Below the pieces are notes generated by a model that saw nothing but the letters and a program-made list of their open reading frames with translations, had not been told where the DNA came from and made no database searches. This document shows, in pieces, positions 12,891 through 24,204 of a DNA stretch of 64,000 nt. The stretch comes from Montifringilla adamsi. Taxonomy: Eukaryota; Chordata; Aves; Passeriformes; Passeridae. Within the stretch, counting starts at the first letter, position 1, and every line of letters begins with the position of its first letter. Location of the stretch: the NCBI GenBank assembly GCA_017590115.1, contig JAGGNK010006559.1, positions 2,995,054 to 3,059,053 on the forward strand. The letters run 5' to 3'. The position numbers and the translations under genes were made by a program.

Positions 12891-14674
12891 AGTATTAGAA
12901 TTTTTTTTCCTTTTATCTCATAACTGTTTGCTAGGGTGTCACCTCTCGTTTATGGCAGTGTGTGCTTGGTTGCTTGGAGAGTTTTTCCTTTTGGATATAT
13001 CACCTCTTTTTACAATACGGTTAGATTGACTTTGCTTTACTTTTTTGCCTCTATAACATTACAGATTTCAAACAGCACCATGTGTGGGAGAGGCTTGCCT
13101 GTGGCCAATTTTAATGAGAAAAAGAGCTCCTCTGTTTCTACTGATGACATGGCCCGTTGCAGTAATGATTTGTTTTATTGCAAACTACTAGAACTTAAAG
13201 ACCATTTATGGCTAAAACAGTTAGGTCACTGGAACTATGCAGACAATAAAAACGTTATTGCTCCATTGGTGCCTTTTACTGTTTGTTAAGAGAAACACTA
13301 CTCTTTCATTTTCCCCCAAACACTTAGAGCATCCCTAATTATATCATTGCTCAAGCTGCAACTGCTGTTCTCAACATCACATAAATCTTGCACTAAATTG
13401 ATTTGTGGCTGAATTGTGAAAGGGATCAATGGATTCATTTGCACTGATTTGCCACTCTGTTACTGAGAACGTGTCTGTACATGTGAAAGATGGGATTATC
13501 TGCGTTGATTCATAACCTCACAGATGTCTTAGACGCTGGAGTGTACCTGAAATACAGGGAAAAAGAATGGGGGAATTAAATTGGATGCTTTGTTTGATCT
13601 TGCTACTCCTATGGTTGCTAAATCTCCAATGTGATGGAGTAGATGCTGTGTTATCTCCAGCATTTTGTTCCCAAAAACGCTGTTAACTCCTTGGAGAGAA
13701 CACCTTGCAGTTTTCTACAGCAATGACATGCCATTCTCAAGTATCATAAACAGTCTGTTCCTGAACAAATGGTGGCTATGTCTGAAAGCTCTGCTTTCAT
13801 GTAAGGCAAGGTCCTTAAAGAATGAAGTCCCAGGTGTGAGCACAAAAATCTGCTACCCTTAATAGTGTCTGCTTTTGCTACATTATCTGGGACTGGTTCA
13901 CCCTGTTAGCAAAGAAAACTGACATGATGACTAAACAGAATTCTCAGTGTGCATGAATAAATTAGACTGTAGGACTAAGGCCTTAGATAGTAAAAGTTTT
14001 GCAAAGAAATATGTTTTTCCTGTATCTTGTGTGGTCTGGTATACACAACACACATAATCTTATGTTTTTCTGAATGTCACTCTGCCAATATATAGCCATT
14101 GCTTATGCTGAAAACCTGTCTCTGCTTTACCAGTGTCATCAGATCTGTGTCAGCAGAATGTCTTTGCATAGGGACAATGTCTGTGAGTACTTCTCTGACA
14201 CTTCAGCTATACCACTTGAACAAAAATTGGACTGAGGTGGATTTTCTTTCCTTGATCTAAATTTTCCATACCAGTGTTTTGACCCAAGGGGTGAAGTTAA
14301 CCAAAGAACTTCCAGCCTGACATGTTCCTGTCTTGTCAGGCTGCTGTTACTGCGATCACAGGGGAAGTGCTGCATAGAGGAAAGGGCTTCTAGCTCTTGA
14401 CAGGCACAGAGAGCCATTCCTTGTTTGGTAAGTGTAGCTCTACAAGAGATTGGTTTGTCTCAGAGCTCTGCTAAAAGGATTGTTTTAGAAGTTTACAGTT
14501 TATGTTTATGAGGATGATTTTATTTTGTGAATCAGAGGGAATAAGGACAAGCTTTGGTAAAATGACAGCATTATTGCTTCTATACATCATGCTCTAAAGC
14601 ATACCTTCTGAGCAGATGGGCATAATTTTTGTTAACATGACTTTGAAAAGGACAGGCCTTACCCCCCCCTCCCC
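12891..14674. other. DNA without a supported gene
   Basis: There is no recognisable repeat or gene. Frames at 12936-13289 (plus) and 14139-14417 (minus) have no family resemblance. A T run lies at 12902-12909, just past the CR1 end. The stretch finishes in a C-rich tract (14661-14674) that leads into the assembly gap. Confidence 0.55.
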
Positions 14675-14889
14675 NNNNNNNNNNNNNNNNNNNNNNNNNN
14701 NNNNNNNNNNNNNNNNNNNNNNNNNNNNNNNNNNNNNNNNNNNNNNNNNNNNNNNNNNNNNNNNNNNNNNNNNNNNNNNNNNNNNNNNNNNNNNNNNNNN
14801 NNNNNNNNNNNNNNNNNNNNNNNNNNNNNNNNNNNNNNNNNNNNNNNNNNNNNNNNNNNNNNNNNNNNNNNNNNNNNNNNNNNNNNNNN
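14675..14889. other. Assembly gap (run of N)
   Basis: These 215 bases are all N. The left flank is ACCCCCCCCTCCCC and the right flank is CCCCCCC followed by ATGC and a T9 run, so the gap sits inside a C homopolymer or C-rich repeat that the sequencing did not resolve. Apparent open frames crossing it have no meaning. The N count may be an estimate rather than the true length. Confidence 0.99.
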
Positions 14890-14912
14890 CCCCCCCATGC
14901 TTTTTTTTTGTG

Positions 14913-14939
14913 CTTGGAAGAGTTGCAAACTCTTCCAAG
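14913..14939. repeat. Perfect 12-bp inverted repeat beside the gap
   Basis: The left arm CTTGGAAGAGTT (14913-14924) and right arm AACTCTTCCAAG (14928-14939) are perfectly complementary around a 3-nt GCA spacer. The arms are mixed in composition, so this is unlikely to be chance. It lies 24 bases from the N gap and after a T9 run, a context that could add to sequencing difficulty. Confidence 0.95.
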
Positions 14940-15496
14940 GAGGAGGAGACTCAACATTGAGCACATGACTGAGAAGAAAGCTGGTAGTCCAGGAGTCCTA
15001 TCTGTGTACAGGTGTGTGATTTATGATCACCACTTGTGGGCCCTGGATGCTGCCCTGGCACCAGTGTTAGGTAACAAAGGCTGCTCAACCATCTTGCAAG
15101 CTTTTCTGGCATTAGTTTTTGTATCATCAGGTCTTGCTTATACGTGCTTACACGGCAAATATTCCTTTGCTGGAGGTTATTTGCATGGAACAACTTGGCA
15201 AGATTTTGCTGGAAATTGGCTAGGCTCAGAGAAATGGGTTTATTTTCTGCTGTTGTTTTTTGGTTTTGGGGATTTTTTTTGGTGAAAAAAAAAGGGGATT
15301 GAAGAATTGAAAGCCTTCATGAGGAAAACCAGAACAGAGAAAGAAATGGAATAAAATGTGGGGAGAAAGGAGCCAATTAGACATTGAAATTGTGCATGGT
15401 AATGAGTTCAGAAGCAGTTAGGATTGTAGCAAAGAGATGTTGGAGAGATGATGAGGAGGAATAGATCAAATCCCAAGAGAGGAGCTGAGTCAGGCA

Positions 15497-15679
15497 TCAT
15501 GTTCCTGTGATATGGACCTGCCCATTTTGTGGCTGTTTTTCAGGTGTGGCTGTCTGGTCTTCAAACTTCTGTGGAGCTGGAGTTCTGTGATCTTCCATGG
15601 ACACACTGTCTTTGCAGCTCCCACAGCACCTGGCCTCATGTGCTTCTACTATTTCAGTTTCAGGATTTAGGCGTATGAC
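15497..15679 (-). CDS. Candidate terminal coding exon, unknown protein
   Basis: Read on the minus strand, an AG acceptor in the context GTGCCTTGCAG (15680-15690) precedes an open frame that starts in phase 0 at 15679. It encodes 60 residues and stops with TGA at 15497-15499. The peptide begins VIRLNPETEIVEAHEARCCG and ends PQNGQVHITGT. It is rich in Glu, Gln, Lys and Thr with a short Cys cluster (CCGSC), unlike the Leu/Phe/Ser-rich chance frames that fill the window, and it would suit a hydrophilic C-terminal tail. I do not recognise the family. The polypyrimidine tract is weak, and no upstream exon with matching phase is identified. A CpG-rich patch lies about 2.2 kb upstream in transcription order. 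It may be a real 3' exon of an unseen gene or a chance frame. Confidence 0.3.
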   Translation of the reverse strand, partial: VIRLNPETEIVEAHEARCCGSCKDSVSMEDHRTPAPQKFEDQTATPEKQPQNGQVHITGT

Positions 15680-16386
15680 CTGCAAGGCACACGTTACCAA
15701 GTGGGTCATACATATATTGTTTGTGTCAAAAAACACATACAAGGAAAGTAGGAAAGAAAGACATGGCACCTGAATGCTGCTCAGTTGAAACCAGACGAAA
15801 GAGTGTTCTACCAAAGATCAGGCACTGCTCAGCAACATCCTGAGCAGCCAGAGACAGCAAGAGAGAGACACCTCCTTTGGTTACCAACAGCCTCTTTCCA
15901 TTTTGAAAATAAGTACAGGATGCTGTGACTCAGAGTTGTTTACAATGTAGTTCACAACATGAGGTAAGAATGTCTGTTGTCACCATGGGCAGAAATTTTG
16001 TCTCTAAGGAGGCAGGTTAGAAATATTTCCTATAAAAATATTTCAGGAGTAAATATGTCAAGACATTTAAACAGTCAGCCATTTTGGTAACAAGTAAGGT
16101 TGGCAGGCAAAGAGATTTTAAAAATTTCAATTGTGCCCAGTTAATACTGACCTGAGAGAAGCTGAGGTGAAAGCTATTCCTATTTTTGTAGGCTTTATTT
16201 CCTTGTTTTTTGATTTGCTTTTGTTTAGAACCAATATAATATCACATAAACTAATACTATGAACTGCTTTATACAAGGGAAACAAAATGCAAAGTATGAG
16301 AAAATTGTAGTGAGTTGCAACTGATGTAATCAGGATTGTAATGTAGGTAATTAATGCCCCATTCTGCTGCTCACCATCATCTGTGG

Positions 16387-16414
16387 GGGCAAGGAAGGAA
16401 GGAAAGGAAGGAAA
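16387..16414. repeat. GGAA-type simple repeat
   Basis: Successive GGAA and GGAAA units make an uninterrupted purine tract of about 28 bases. The length is within the polymorphic range for a microsatellite. Confidence 0.9.
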
Positions 16415-16805
16415 GCTTACGGACTAATTCTGCTTAGAGATATTTGCAGTCCTTAGGGCTCGATGGTAGTACTACAAGTATACAACAGCTAAAATCTGTC
16501 CATGAAATAACTATATGCAAAATTATTTGGCCATCTCTATAGGAAGGTGATGAGGTTTACTTTGGATTGCCTTTTAATGCTGTCTTTTAATGCTTAGTTT
16601 TAATGCTGTTTCTCACATTTTCAGAAGTTGTGTTTTAATAGAAAGGACAGGCATTAGAGGATCTGTGTGTGCTGCTAGTGCAAAAAACAGCAACTCTGGC
16701 TGGCTTCAAAAATACTAGTAAGTTGATGCTTTCTGTCTCCCATCCCTGTTCTTTCTCCCTGAAATTACTTTGCTTCCTGCTGCAAACTAGATTTTGTGCC
16801 ATTCA

Positions 16806-16821
16806 TAATAATAATAATAAA
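16806..16821. repeat. (ATA)n trinucleotide repeat
   Basis: About five ATA/AAT units lie in tandem between CATTC and AAATGACAC. It is short and probably neutral. Confidence 0.85.
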
Positions 16822-17839
16822 ATGACACTAATTGCTATGTGTAGTGGATGTTCTGAATTGAGCCTGAGGAACTGAGTGTAGGCTGTATAAGATACCAAAC
16901 ATAGCAACTTTGCAAACAGGGTAAATTAGAGTCAAGAAAATGTTATATAACAGAGCATGAGTGGTAGCTTAGAGCCTTCATTTTCATTCACACCCACAAT
17001 TTGAGCTCTTTCACAGAAGGATTCTTACTGGGAGGTAATCCTTTGGAGAAAATTCATCAAAAATATGCCATCCTTCTGATGTTAACCATAGCAGAAAATA
17101 TCAAAATAGAAAGTCTATTCAGTACAGCCTTTTCCTTAAGTATCGAGGACACATTAAAAATATCTAGTGACACTTTAAAAATATATACTTTTAAATGCAG
17201 GATATAACATGCAACTGTGGATAAGTAGTCATTTGCGTGAAATTAAAGTCACAGTTTTGAAGGCACGTAAATGATCTGGGACTCAAAGTTTGGTTGCCCA
17301 AATGTGATGGGGATACCTGGGGTCTTGTGGGGCTTGGCAGATTTTCCTGCCAGGTATCTCAGAGCAGAGCCTTGCAGTGGAACGTCAGGCTTCCTCAGGA
17401 GCCGGAAAAGCTTTTCTGTGGCTACACAGCCTGGTGACTGAGCTCTTTGGCTTCAGTGATGATAATTTGTGATAATTGCAGAGTTGCTCTGGGGTTTGGA
17501 ATTGATCCTCACTTGAGATTGTGTCCCTGTGCTGGCTCCCAGGGTAAACACGCTGCAGTGCACTCAGTGTAGTGTTGTCCCTAGTGTCTGATACCAGCAT
17601 ATGGTTTGAAATGAGTTGAGTTTCACAGAAAACTGTTAGGTGCTTTTCAGATCATGTCTCTTATAGGTATGTGCTCTAAAACTCTTTTGGGCAGCAATAC
17701 TGCAGGGCTTTGCTATTTCTAAACCTGCGGGAAATGAGGGTGAAAGAAACGAAGTCCAGGACGCAAATAGAAAATTTGCACACGGATTCCCCAAGAAAAA
17801 GAGAGCTGTGACAGAAGTGGTGCAAAACTACTGTGAGTG

Positions 17840-18090
17840 TGTGCTGAGCGGGGAGCAGCCGGCCTTTCCCTGGCACAGGGCGCTCGGGCTGCGCGCATCC
17901 CCTCGCTCACAGCCTCGGGAAGGGAGGCTCTGGGGCCGCAGCCTGTGCCGGGGAAGGCTGAGAGGGGCAATGCATCAGAAGCCCTGCGGCAGCGATCCCC
18001 TGGGACTCACGGCAGGCAGCAGGAAGCAAGCAGGACGTGTGGAGTGCCCTGATGGATGCCAGAGAGAAGCCGTGCTCAGTCCTTGCCTGC
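17840..18090. promoter_or_regulatory. Small GC- and CpG-rich patch, possible promoter
   Basis: This patch is sharply GC-rich inside AT-rich DNA. By eye I count about 16 CpG dinucleotides, including CGCG near 17896 and clusters around 17853-17960. In a genome otherwise depleted of CpG this suggests an unmethylated element. Possible exons lie on the minus strand on both sides (15497-15679 downstream and 18526-18715 upstream in minus-strand order), so a minus-strand promoter or first exon is possible. No TATA box or certain initiator is seen. Alternatives are a CpG-rich exon, an old GC-rich insertion or a distal enhancer. It is short for a CpG island. Confidence 0.35.
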
Positions 18091-18525
18091 TGCGAGGGCA
18101 GAGGCTGCTTGCTGGTCTGGACAAAGGTTGGCTGCTTAATTTTGTTCTGCTGTTGTTACTAAAACTCCACATAAATCTTGTGCCGTACTTGGTGTCCTTT
18201 TGAAAAATGCTTTGACCCCCAAATCTAATAATGTTGCCTGAGTAGTTTAAAAAAAAAATAAAAAAAGCATTGGGAAACTGAACAGTATTAAAATCTGAAA
18301 TCACCCATTTCCTAGGCTCTCTAAATGTGTGTGTGCTGGTAGTAGCAAGCTGCTTATTCAACAGACACCATAAGGATGTGTAAGAAAATAAGATCCTTGC
18401 CTAGCAGCAGAAAATAGCTCCTGCTGTGGCAGTAAATGGGGGAAACAGGAGTGGTTCAGGGTGTGTGTCTGCCCTTTTCCTTCCCTTCTGCAGCCCATCA
18501 AGACACTTGAAAAATGCTCCCTTAC

Positions 18526-18715
18526 CAGCATGAGAACTGCAGCCCCTTGGCCTCCCTGCAAAATCTGTGTTCATGGAAGTGTCTGTGGTATTGGCTTGAT
18601 AAACTCCAATCTTGGCTTCTTTCTTTAGACAATAAGTGTATGATGTTGCACCCTTCAGCAGTTTGTTCTTTAATATTTTGTTCATCTTCTTCAATCTTAG
18701 TTAGTGATTCGCTCT
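18526..18715 (-). CDS. Candidate internal exon, unknown protein
   Basis: On the minus strand a pyrimidine-rich tract (TTTGTTTTCTTGTTTCTGCC) precedes the acceptor AAG, so the block starts at 18715. It ends at 18526 before a GTAAGG donor (18525-18520). One frame is open across all 190 bp. Its peptide includes ESESLTKIEEDEQNIKEQTA and is acidic and hydrophilic. A second frame is open for most of the block and gives an equally protein-like sequence, which weakens the case. The donor would leave phase 2, which does not match the phase-0 acceptor at 15679, so at least one more exon would be needed. I recognise no domain. Strong-looking splice sites with an open frame do occur by chance at this scale. 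Confidence 0.22.
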
Positions 18716-19712
18716 CTTGGCAGAAACAAGAAAACAAATAAATACTGTAGCTGTAACAAAAGGTCTGAAATTCTGAGATTAAATGAAAAGCAGGCTTCAG
18801 GCTGAACTATATCCCTCATAAAGTGTATGAACTCGATTTCATGACCTATGCCTGCCCATTCAGTATCCTTTAATATCACATTGGCCTCTTCTCCTGCCTG
18901 TGCTTTGCACTACTTGCCCCAGGGAGTGTGTTTGAAATTCTTTGTCATATAAATCCAGATAATTTATCTTGTGGCTAATAATTAATTGAAGATAGAAGTA
19001 TGAACGAGTATAGAGTGAAATGGGCTCAGCCTAGTATTTATCTCAAATCAAAAGTAGGGTAAATTTTTTTTCTACTGAAGCTTTGGTGTGGGTATTGATG
19101 TCTTCTGTGTCTTATTGCAAAAAACAAAATGAATAAACTAGATGATGCTATTCATTTTGTTTCTGAATTGGAGTTAATTTAGGAATGCAAAATGAAAGAG
19201 GTCTCAGTGCTGATATATGTGGTTTGAACACCTGATACTTCTGCTTCTGAGGAAGGTGGGACTACACTCAGGAAAAATAAGACTTCTTTTGGAGCAGAAG
19301 GTATCTGGTCAATTGGGATTATCTGAACTGGGGAATAATGAATTTAGGGGTCAAACCTGAAAATACTACATAGGTATGTCATTGTGTAATAGTTTCGCTC
19401 AAATTACTCATACAGAAAACATTACTAGCATCTCTGGGATGGGGCTGCTATTGAATATGTGTTAATAATGGTCTCTGTTAGGTGACTTGCACAGCAATTA
19501 AGGAGAAAGTTGAATAAAGTTATTTGAATTTATTTTTTACATATTTAATGGCACAATGAGCAGAAATTTTAAATTACAATAAACAGTGGGGAAATTTCAT
19601 GCAGCTGAAACTAGAGAAGAGACTATCACCTGCCTGGCTCAACTAAGGACTATTGCTGGCGCTACTGAAGCTGCTCTTGCAAAACTGAAATAGCAATACA
19701 TTTTTTCCAGCC

Positions 19713-19730
19713 AAAAAAAAAAAAAAAAAA
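19713..19730. repeat. Poly-A tract (A18)
   Basis: Eighteen consecutive A are flanked by CCAGCC and CCAAACCC. No upstream retrotransposed body is recognised, so this may be a simple homopolymer rather than a retro-insertion tail. Confidence 0.95.
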
Positions 19731-19879
19731 CCAAACCCAAAAGTTTCTATTTAGAGCAATATACACAGAGGAAGTGGATATAGAGTGTACATGTTAATGT
19801 TGCATGTGAGTAGAACAATTTGGGATACAGATGTGTTTCATGTGATCTGCAGGTGCTGATCAGTGTGTTCATAGTTGCT

Positions 19880-19916
19880 GAGTGTGCGTGTGTGTATGTA
19901 TGCGTATGTGTGCATA
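19880..19916. repeat. TG/TA imperfect dinucleotide repeat
   Basis: GTGTGCGTGTGTGTATGTATG and adjoining bases form an interrupted alternating purine-pyrimidine tract, a typical decayed (TG)n microsatellite. Confidence 0.9.
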
Positions 19917-22900
19917 TGAAGAGACATTGTTAATGTATATAAATTCTACCCTATTTTGTTACTCCAATATGAAGTTTTCCTAATGGATGAAATGCTTCTA
20001 GTCTGTGTCTAGTCTGGTATATTAGTTGTTTTGTTACTTTTCAGCTTTTTTTAATGTTTTTTGCCTGAGTCGACATAGGAGTAATGACCATAATTATTAG
20101 CATTTAATAAATACTTTAACAGGTCATCACCATGTTTTTTCTCTCTATATCAGCACGTAGTTTCTTTTTATCTGTGTAGGTTTTTTCCCCATCCTTTCTT
20201 TTCCGCTTGATAACTAAAAGCTTTTGTCATAATTTTCCACATTCAGAATTACCACATATGATATAAGTTTTGCAATGTCACAGATACGGCTTGTTACCCC
20301 AAATCCTCTTCTGCAGGGACTCCAAGACCCAGCAGACCCATCTCAGTCTTTGTGCTGTGTGTTGCATTGGTTGTCCTCTATTACTCCCTGCTCAGCTCTG
20401 CAGAAGCTCTTAATTCTGCTCTGCTCAAAAGCAGCTAGAATTTAGGAAAGCTTATTAAATTTTGCAGGTCGATAGTGTCTTATTTGAGCTAATAAATACT
20501 GCAATAACAAAAAATGAAGGCTTTTTAATTATTGCTTTTGAATAGGGTGTCTTTCAGTTGCTTCTGTTTTTCAGTATTTTTGCCTCTGTGGTTGGTTTTT
20601 TCAGGTTTCCTCTTTGTTCAGAGCTTAGTGTAATGTCTGCAAAGATGGAACATTAGTGCACACATTTTCAGGCATCGGAAGAATTACATTTTATTTATTA
20701 GATATTTATTCTAATACAAAAAAGTAGTTTTCTTGCCATTCAATAGCTTTGTTAGTCAGTGGTATCCTATAGATAACTAGGCTTCATTTGTACAAGTGAA
20801 CAAGACTGGGTGAATATACGCTTGGGCACTTGCCTGTGGTAATTCATATTATTTAATTATGAACTTGCTCCCCTGCACAGGTAAAGTATCTTTTCCTAGA
20901 CAAATGAAAAAACTTTAAAATTTATTTTTAAGCAGTTAATCATTTTCCCATTAAGAATAGGACTGTCATCATATTTTGAAGTTTCTACATGCACATGTGC
21001 TTCTGTAGAACCATGCTGCTTATTCAGTATTTCCAGTGATCATACTACAAAAATCCTTTTGAACAGGAATGGTGTTCAACAGGTTAAAGAATGTTCTGTC
21101 TTTAAACAGTGAGTATAAGTTTTCTTCTTTTTGATTTCTGACAATATTTTGTACAGCAATAAAACCTTCCCTATACATTAAGACACTGAGATCTTCCAGA
21201 AAATCTTCTTAAAATTACCCAAAACACGGAAATGAATTCTATGGTCTAACTACACAGTAAAGCCTCTACCAAGAAAGAAAGATCTTGAATTTACTGCATA
21301 TTTCCTAGACCTCATTACTTGCTCTGTGGACACATTTACTGTATGTGAAGAATGGCTCTGGATGAAGCAGAGGCGGAAAAGTAATGTTCATATTTATTGT
21401 GGCAAAATCTAGCTAAAATCTCAGGGGGGGTTCTATGTACATCTTAATACATCATCCCTTGCAGACTTATTTATTGATTTTATTAGAGTTATAGAGACAG
21501 TGTGAGCTGCAAAAGTGAAACATTTGCCTGCATCTCAGTAGAACTTGATTCCATAGCAATTGGTTGGTTTCTGTTGGCTAACCCCCAAAAAAATCAACTT
21601 TGTGGTCGATTAGAAAAGGAAAATATAGCAAATTAACAGATTTTGACTAAAATCTTTGTTATTTTTGAATCCTTTTTCTAAGTTCTTACTATAGCTAAAC
21701 TTCTTGTCAATTACAGATTGAATTCAGTCATGTATTAGCAGTTATTCAAAACCACTTTGACCTGAGTTTGTAAAGTAAGAGATTTTCCACATAGCTGCTG
21801 TTGCACCTCTGGTCTTCAAGAAAGATCTATGAAACATTTTCAAAGTGGCATTAGGAACCATAATCTTTACATTTTTCTTTATGGAGTTCCTCCCCCCAGT
21901 ATTTGAGATAGACATACTAGTTGTATATTATTAGAGGTGCAACTTCTTCCTTTGGAGTGAGTTTATTCTACTGTGAGAAAAAGGTCATCCCAATATGAAA
22001 GAACTCTTTCATAGAGAATGTGGCCTGATATTCTGGCCAATTATTCTTTCTGCCTTAAGAAAAGTCCTGGGATATATAAGAATTAATCCTGGATGTAAGC
22101 AGATATTGCAGCACCCGTATCTGTTTTTTGGTGATTTTTTATACTAACAAGCTCATTCAAATAAAACCAGTTAAGGCTTTCCACCTCTTGAAAAACAAGC
22201 TGAAGAAAGCACAAAAAAATGCTTGACTAGAATTCAGCAGGCCTGGGAGAAATTAAGGTCTTCCAGAAGGTGGAGATGCCAGGATACAAGAAAGTGTTTT
22301 TCCCTTTGGTTGCATCAATTCTAATAATCAAACACAAATTGTTGCATGACTAGTACAGAAAGATGGTTTTCATTTGTCTTCTTAGATTCAGTTATGGTAA
22401 TCACTGTACTGCTTATGCTCCTGTGTGTTTGACTGATTGCTCTCCGCTCCTGCTGTTCCGTGCACGGAGAGCCCTGATGTTTGATGGAGCTGTCTCAGTT
22501 TCAGGGTGGACTGAGAGAGAGATTTTGAGGTCTTTGCTACAATACATTTCTAGTTTTAACCTTATTATAGAAGCCTAAGGCAAATGCTGCAGTGAATATG
22601 GAAATAAACAAAGAAAAAAGTACACTGCTTGATTTAGAATGAACTCATTACTTGTCTGTGCAGTGCCAGAACCCAAAGATCTCTAGGCTAAGATACTGAT
22701 GTGTAATGCAGGGAACATATCCAATGTGCCTGGCGTGCACACTTGTAGCTTTTATAGAGTATCATTGCTCCGACTCAATGCCACACGTTCAAAATGACAT
22801 TTCTCTATCTAGTAAAAAATAATTTAAAGTTCCATTTAAAGGCAAAATTCATCTCAGACTTCGTGGATGTGCATGAGGAGTGGGATGGTGCTTAGACATG

Positions 22901-23097
22901 CCATGAATGCATGATGCCGTCTCTTCATTGTATTTCAGTTGGGGCTAGTGATGGATAATTTCTGATATGGATGATATAATTTCTATTAAACTTCAGTTTT
23001 GATTATTGACTGTGTGGTTTTTTTAACCCTATTGAGAACAAGTTAAGTCTCATGAAATTCTAGCTTTTTCCTGCTCAGAAAAAGGGGAGAAAACTGC

Positions 23098-23116
23098 TTT
23101 TTTTTTTTTTTTTTTT
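23098..23116. repeat. Poly-T tract (T19)
   Basis: Nineteen consecutive T are followed by CAG. It resembles a strong 3' splice-site context on the plus strand, but no credible exon follows. Confidence 0.95.
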
Positions 23117-23368
23117 CAGTTCAGCGCAATGTGCAATATGTAGCAAGAAGACTATCTATTTAAAAGTGCACTGCCCTGTCCAGCTGAACATTTCCTCTGT
23201 GTCTCATCAGGTGGATGCAAGATGCATTTTTACCCTTGTCATCTATCACCAGGAAGGATGACTTCCTTCCCTCTTTTAACCATAACTGTACAATAAAGTA
23301 TAGCTTTTTTACTTTTTGACAAGTAAAATTATAGGGAAATATTTCCAGGTCCACTGAAGATATTCAGT

Positions 23369-23374
<6 letters not shown>

Positions 23375-23399
<25 letters not shown>

Positions 23400-24160
23400 A
23401 TGAGGGTATATGTTCTGTCACTTTAGTGCAGGGAATAAAAGAAAACCAAATCTAAACCAGGAAAACAATAGAGAATGAGGGCTGCCTGGCAGCCAGGTGA
23501 GGTTAGAATGTCTGGGTTTGGTTAGAACCCCTGCAGGATGGGGCATATCAGGGAGCAGAACACGCTGGAGGTAGTTTTAACACCCATCTCTGTGGAGCTG
23601 GATTGAGCTGCCTCCAGCACTACCCCTTGAAGAGCCTAGGCATGTCACCATCTCATGCATCTCATGGTGCCACTTGCATGTGACTTCACCTCAAACCAAA
23701 GGTTACTGTGTGTAGTCATGTGTGTGGGGGGGATTCTAGGAAATGAGTGATAGAAGGTAGGATATTTCCAATTTTTTTTTTTTTTTTTTTTTTTTTTATG
23801 AGGGTATATGTTCTGTCACTTTAGTGCAGGGAATAAAAGAAAACCAAATCTAAACCAGGAAAACAATAGAGAATGAGGGCTGCCTGGCAGCCAGGTGAGG
23901 TTAGAATGTCTGGGTTTGGTTAGAACCCCTGCAGGATGGGGCATATCAGGGAGCAGAACACGCTGGAGGTAGTTTTAACACCCATCTCTGTGGAGCTGGA
24001 TTGAGCTGCCTCCAGCACTACCCCTTGAAGAGCCTAGGCATGTCACCATCTCATGCATCTCATGGTGCCACTTGCATGTGACTTCACCTCAAACCAAAGG
24101 TTACTATGTGCAGTCATGTGTGTGTGGGGGATTCTAGGAAATGAGTGATAGAAGGTAGGA
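23375..24160 (+). repeat. 398-bp direct tandem duplication with poly-T heads
   Basis: Copy 1 (23375-23762) and copy 2 (23772-24160) each start with a T tract (T25 and T26), then ATGAGGGTATATGTTCTGTC, and end GATAGAAGGTAGGA. The offset is a constant 398 bp. By eye I find only three substitutions, clustered near 23708-23731 of copy 1 (GTGTGTAG versus ATGTGCAG, and one G/T in the G run). The unit is not a repeat family I know and has no long frame. The poly-T at each unit start could mean that unequal exchange between homopolymers made the duplication, or that the unit is a reversed poly-A-tailed insertion. Two nearly identical adjacent copies may also be a false duplication from assembly. Confidence 0.95.
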
Positions 24161-24204
24161 GTTCATGGTTTGCCTCTGGAGTCTTGTAGTGCTGGCATGA
24201 AAGT

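Larger units (their letters stand above)
15680..17839. other. DNA without a supported gene; simple repeats
   Basis: This would be intronic if the neighbouring exon candidates are real. It contains a GGAA/GGAAA simple repeat at about 16387-16414, a triple TTTTAATGCT motif at about 16571-16607 and an (ATA)n run near 16806-16820. No known interspersed repeat is recognised. Confidence 0.5.
18716..23374. other. AT-rich DNA with simple repeats, no supported gene
   Basis: It holds a poly-A run at 19713-19730, a TG/TA-rich simple tract at about 19880-19916 and a T19 run at 23098-23116. Few long frames occur, and between 18880 and 22360 there is essentially no open frame of note. No known repeat family is recognised. 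Confidence 0.6.

Noticed and set aside
14580..14966. Open frames of 100-128 codons spanning the N run on both strands
   Set aside because: They exist only because N codons contain no stops. The real flanking parts are tiny.
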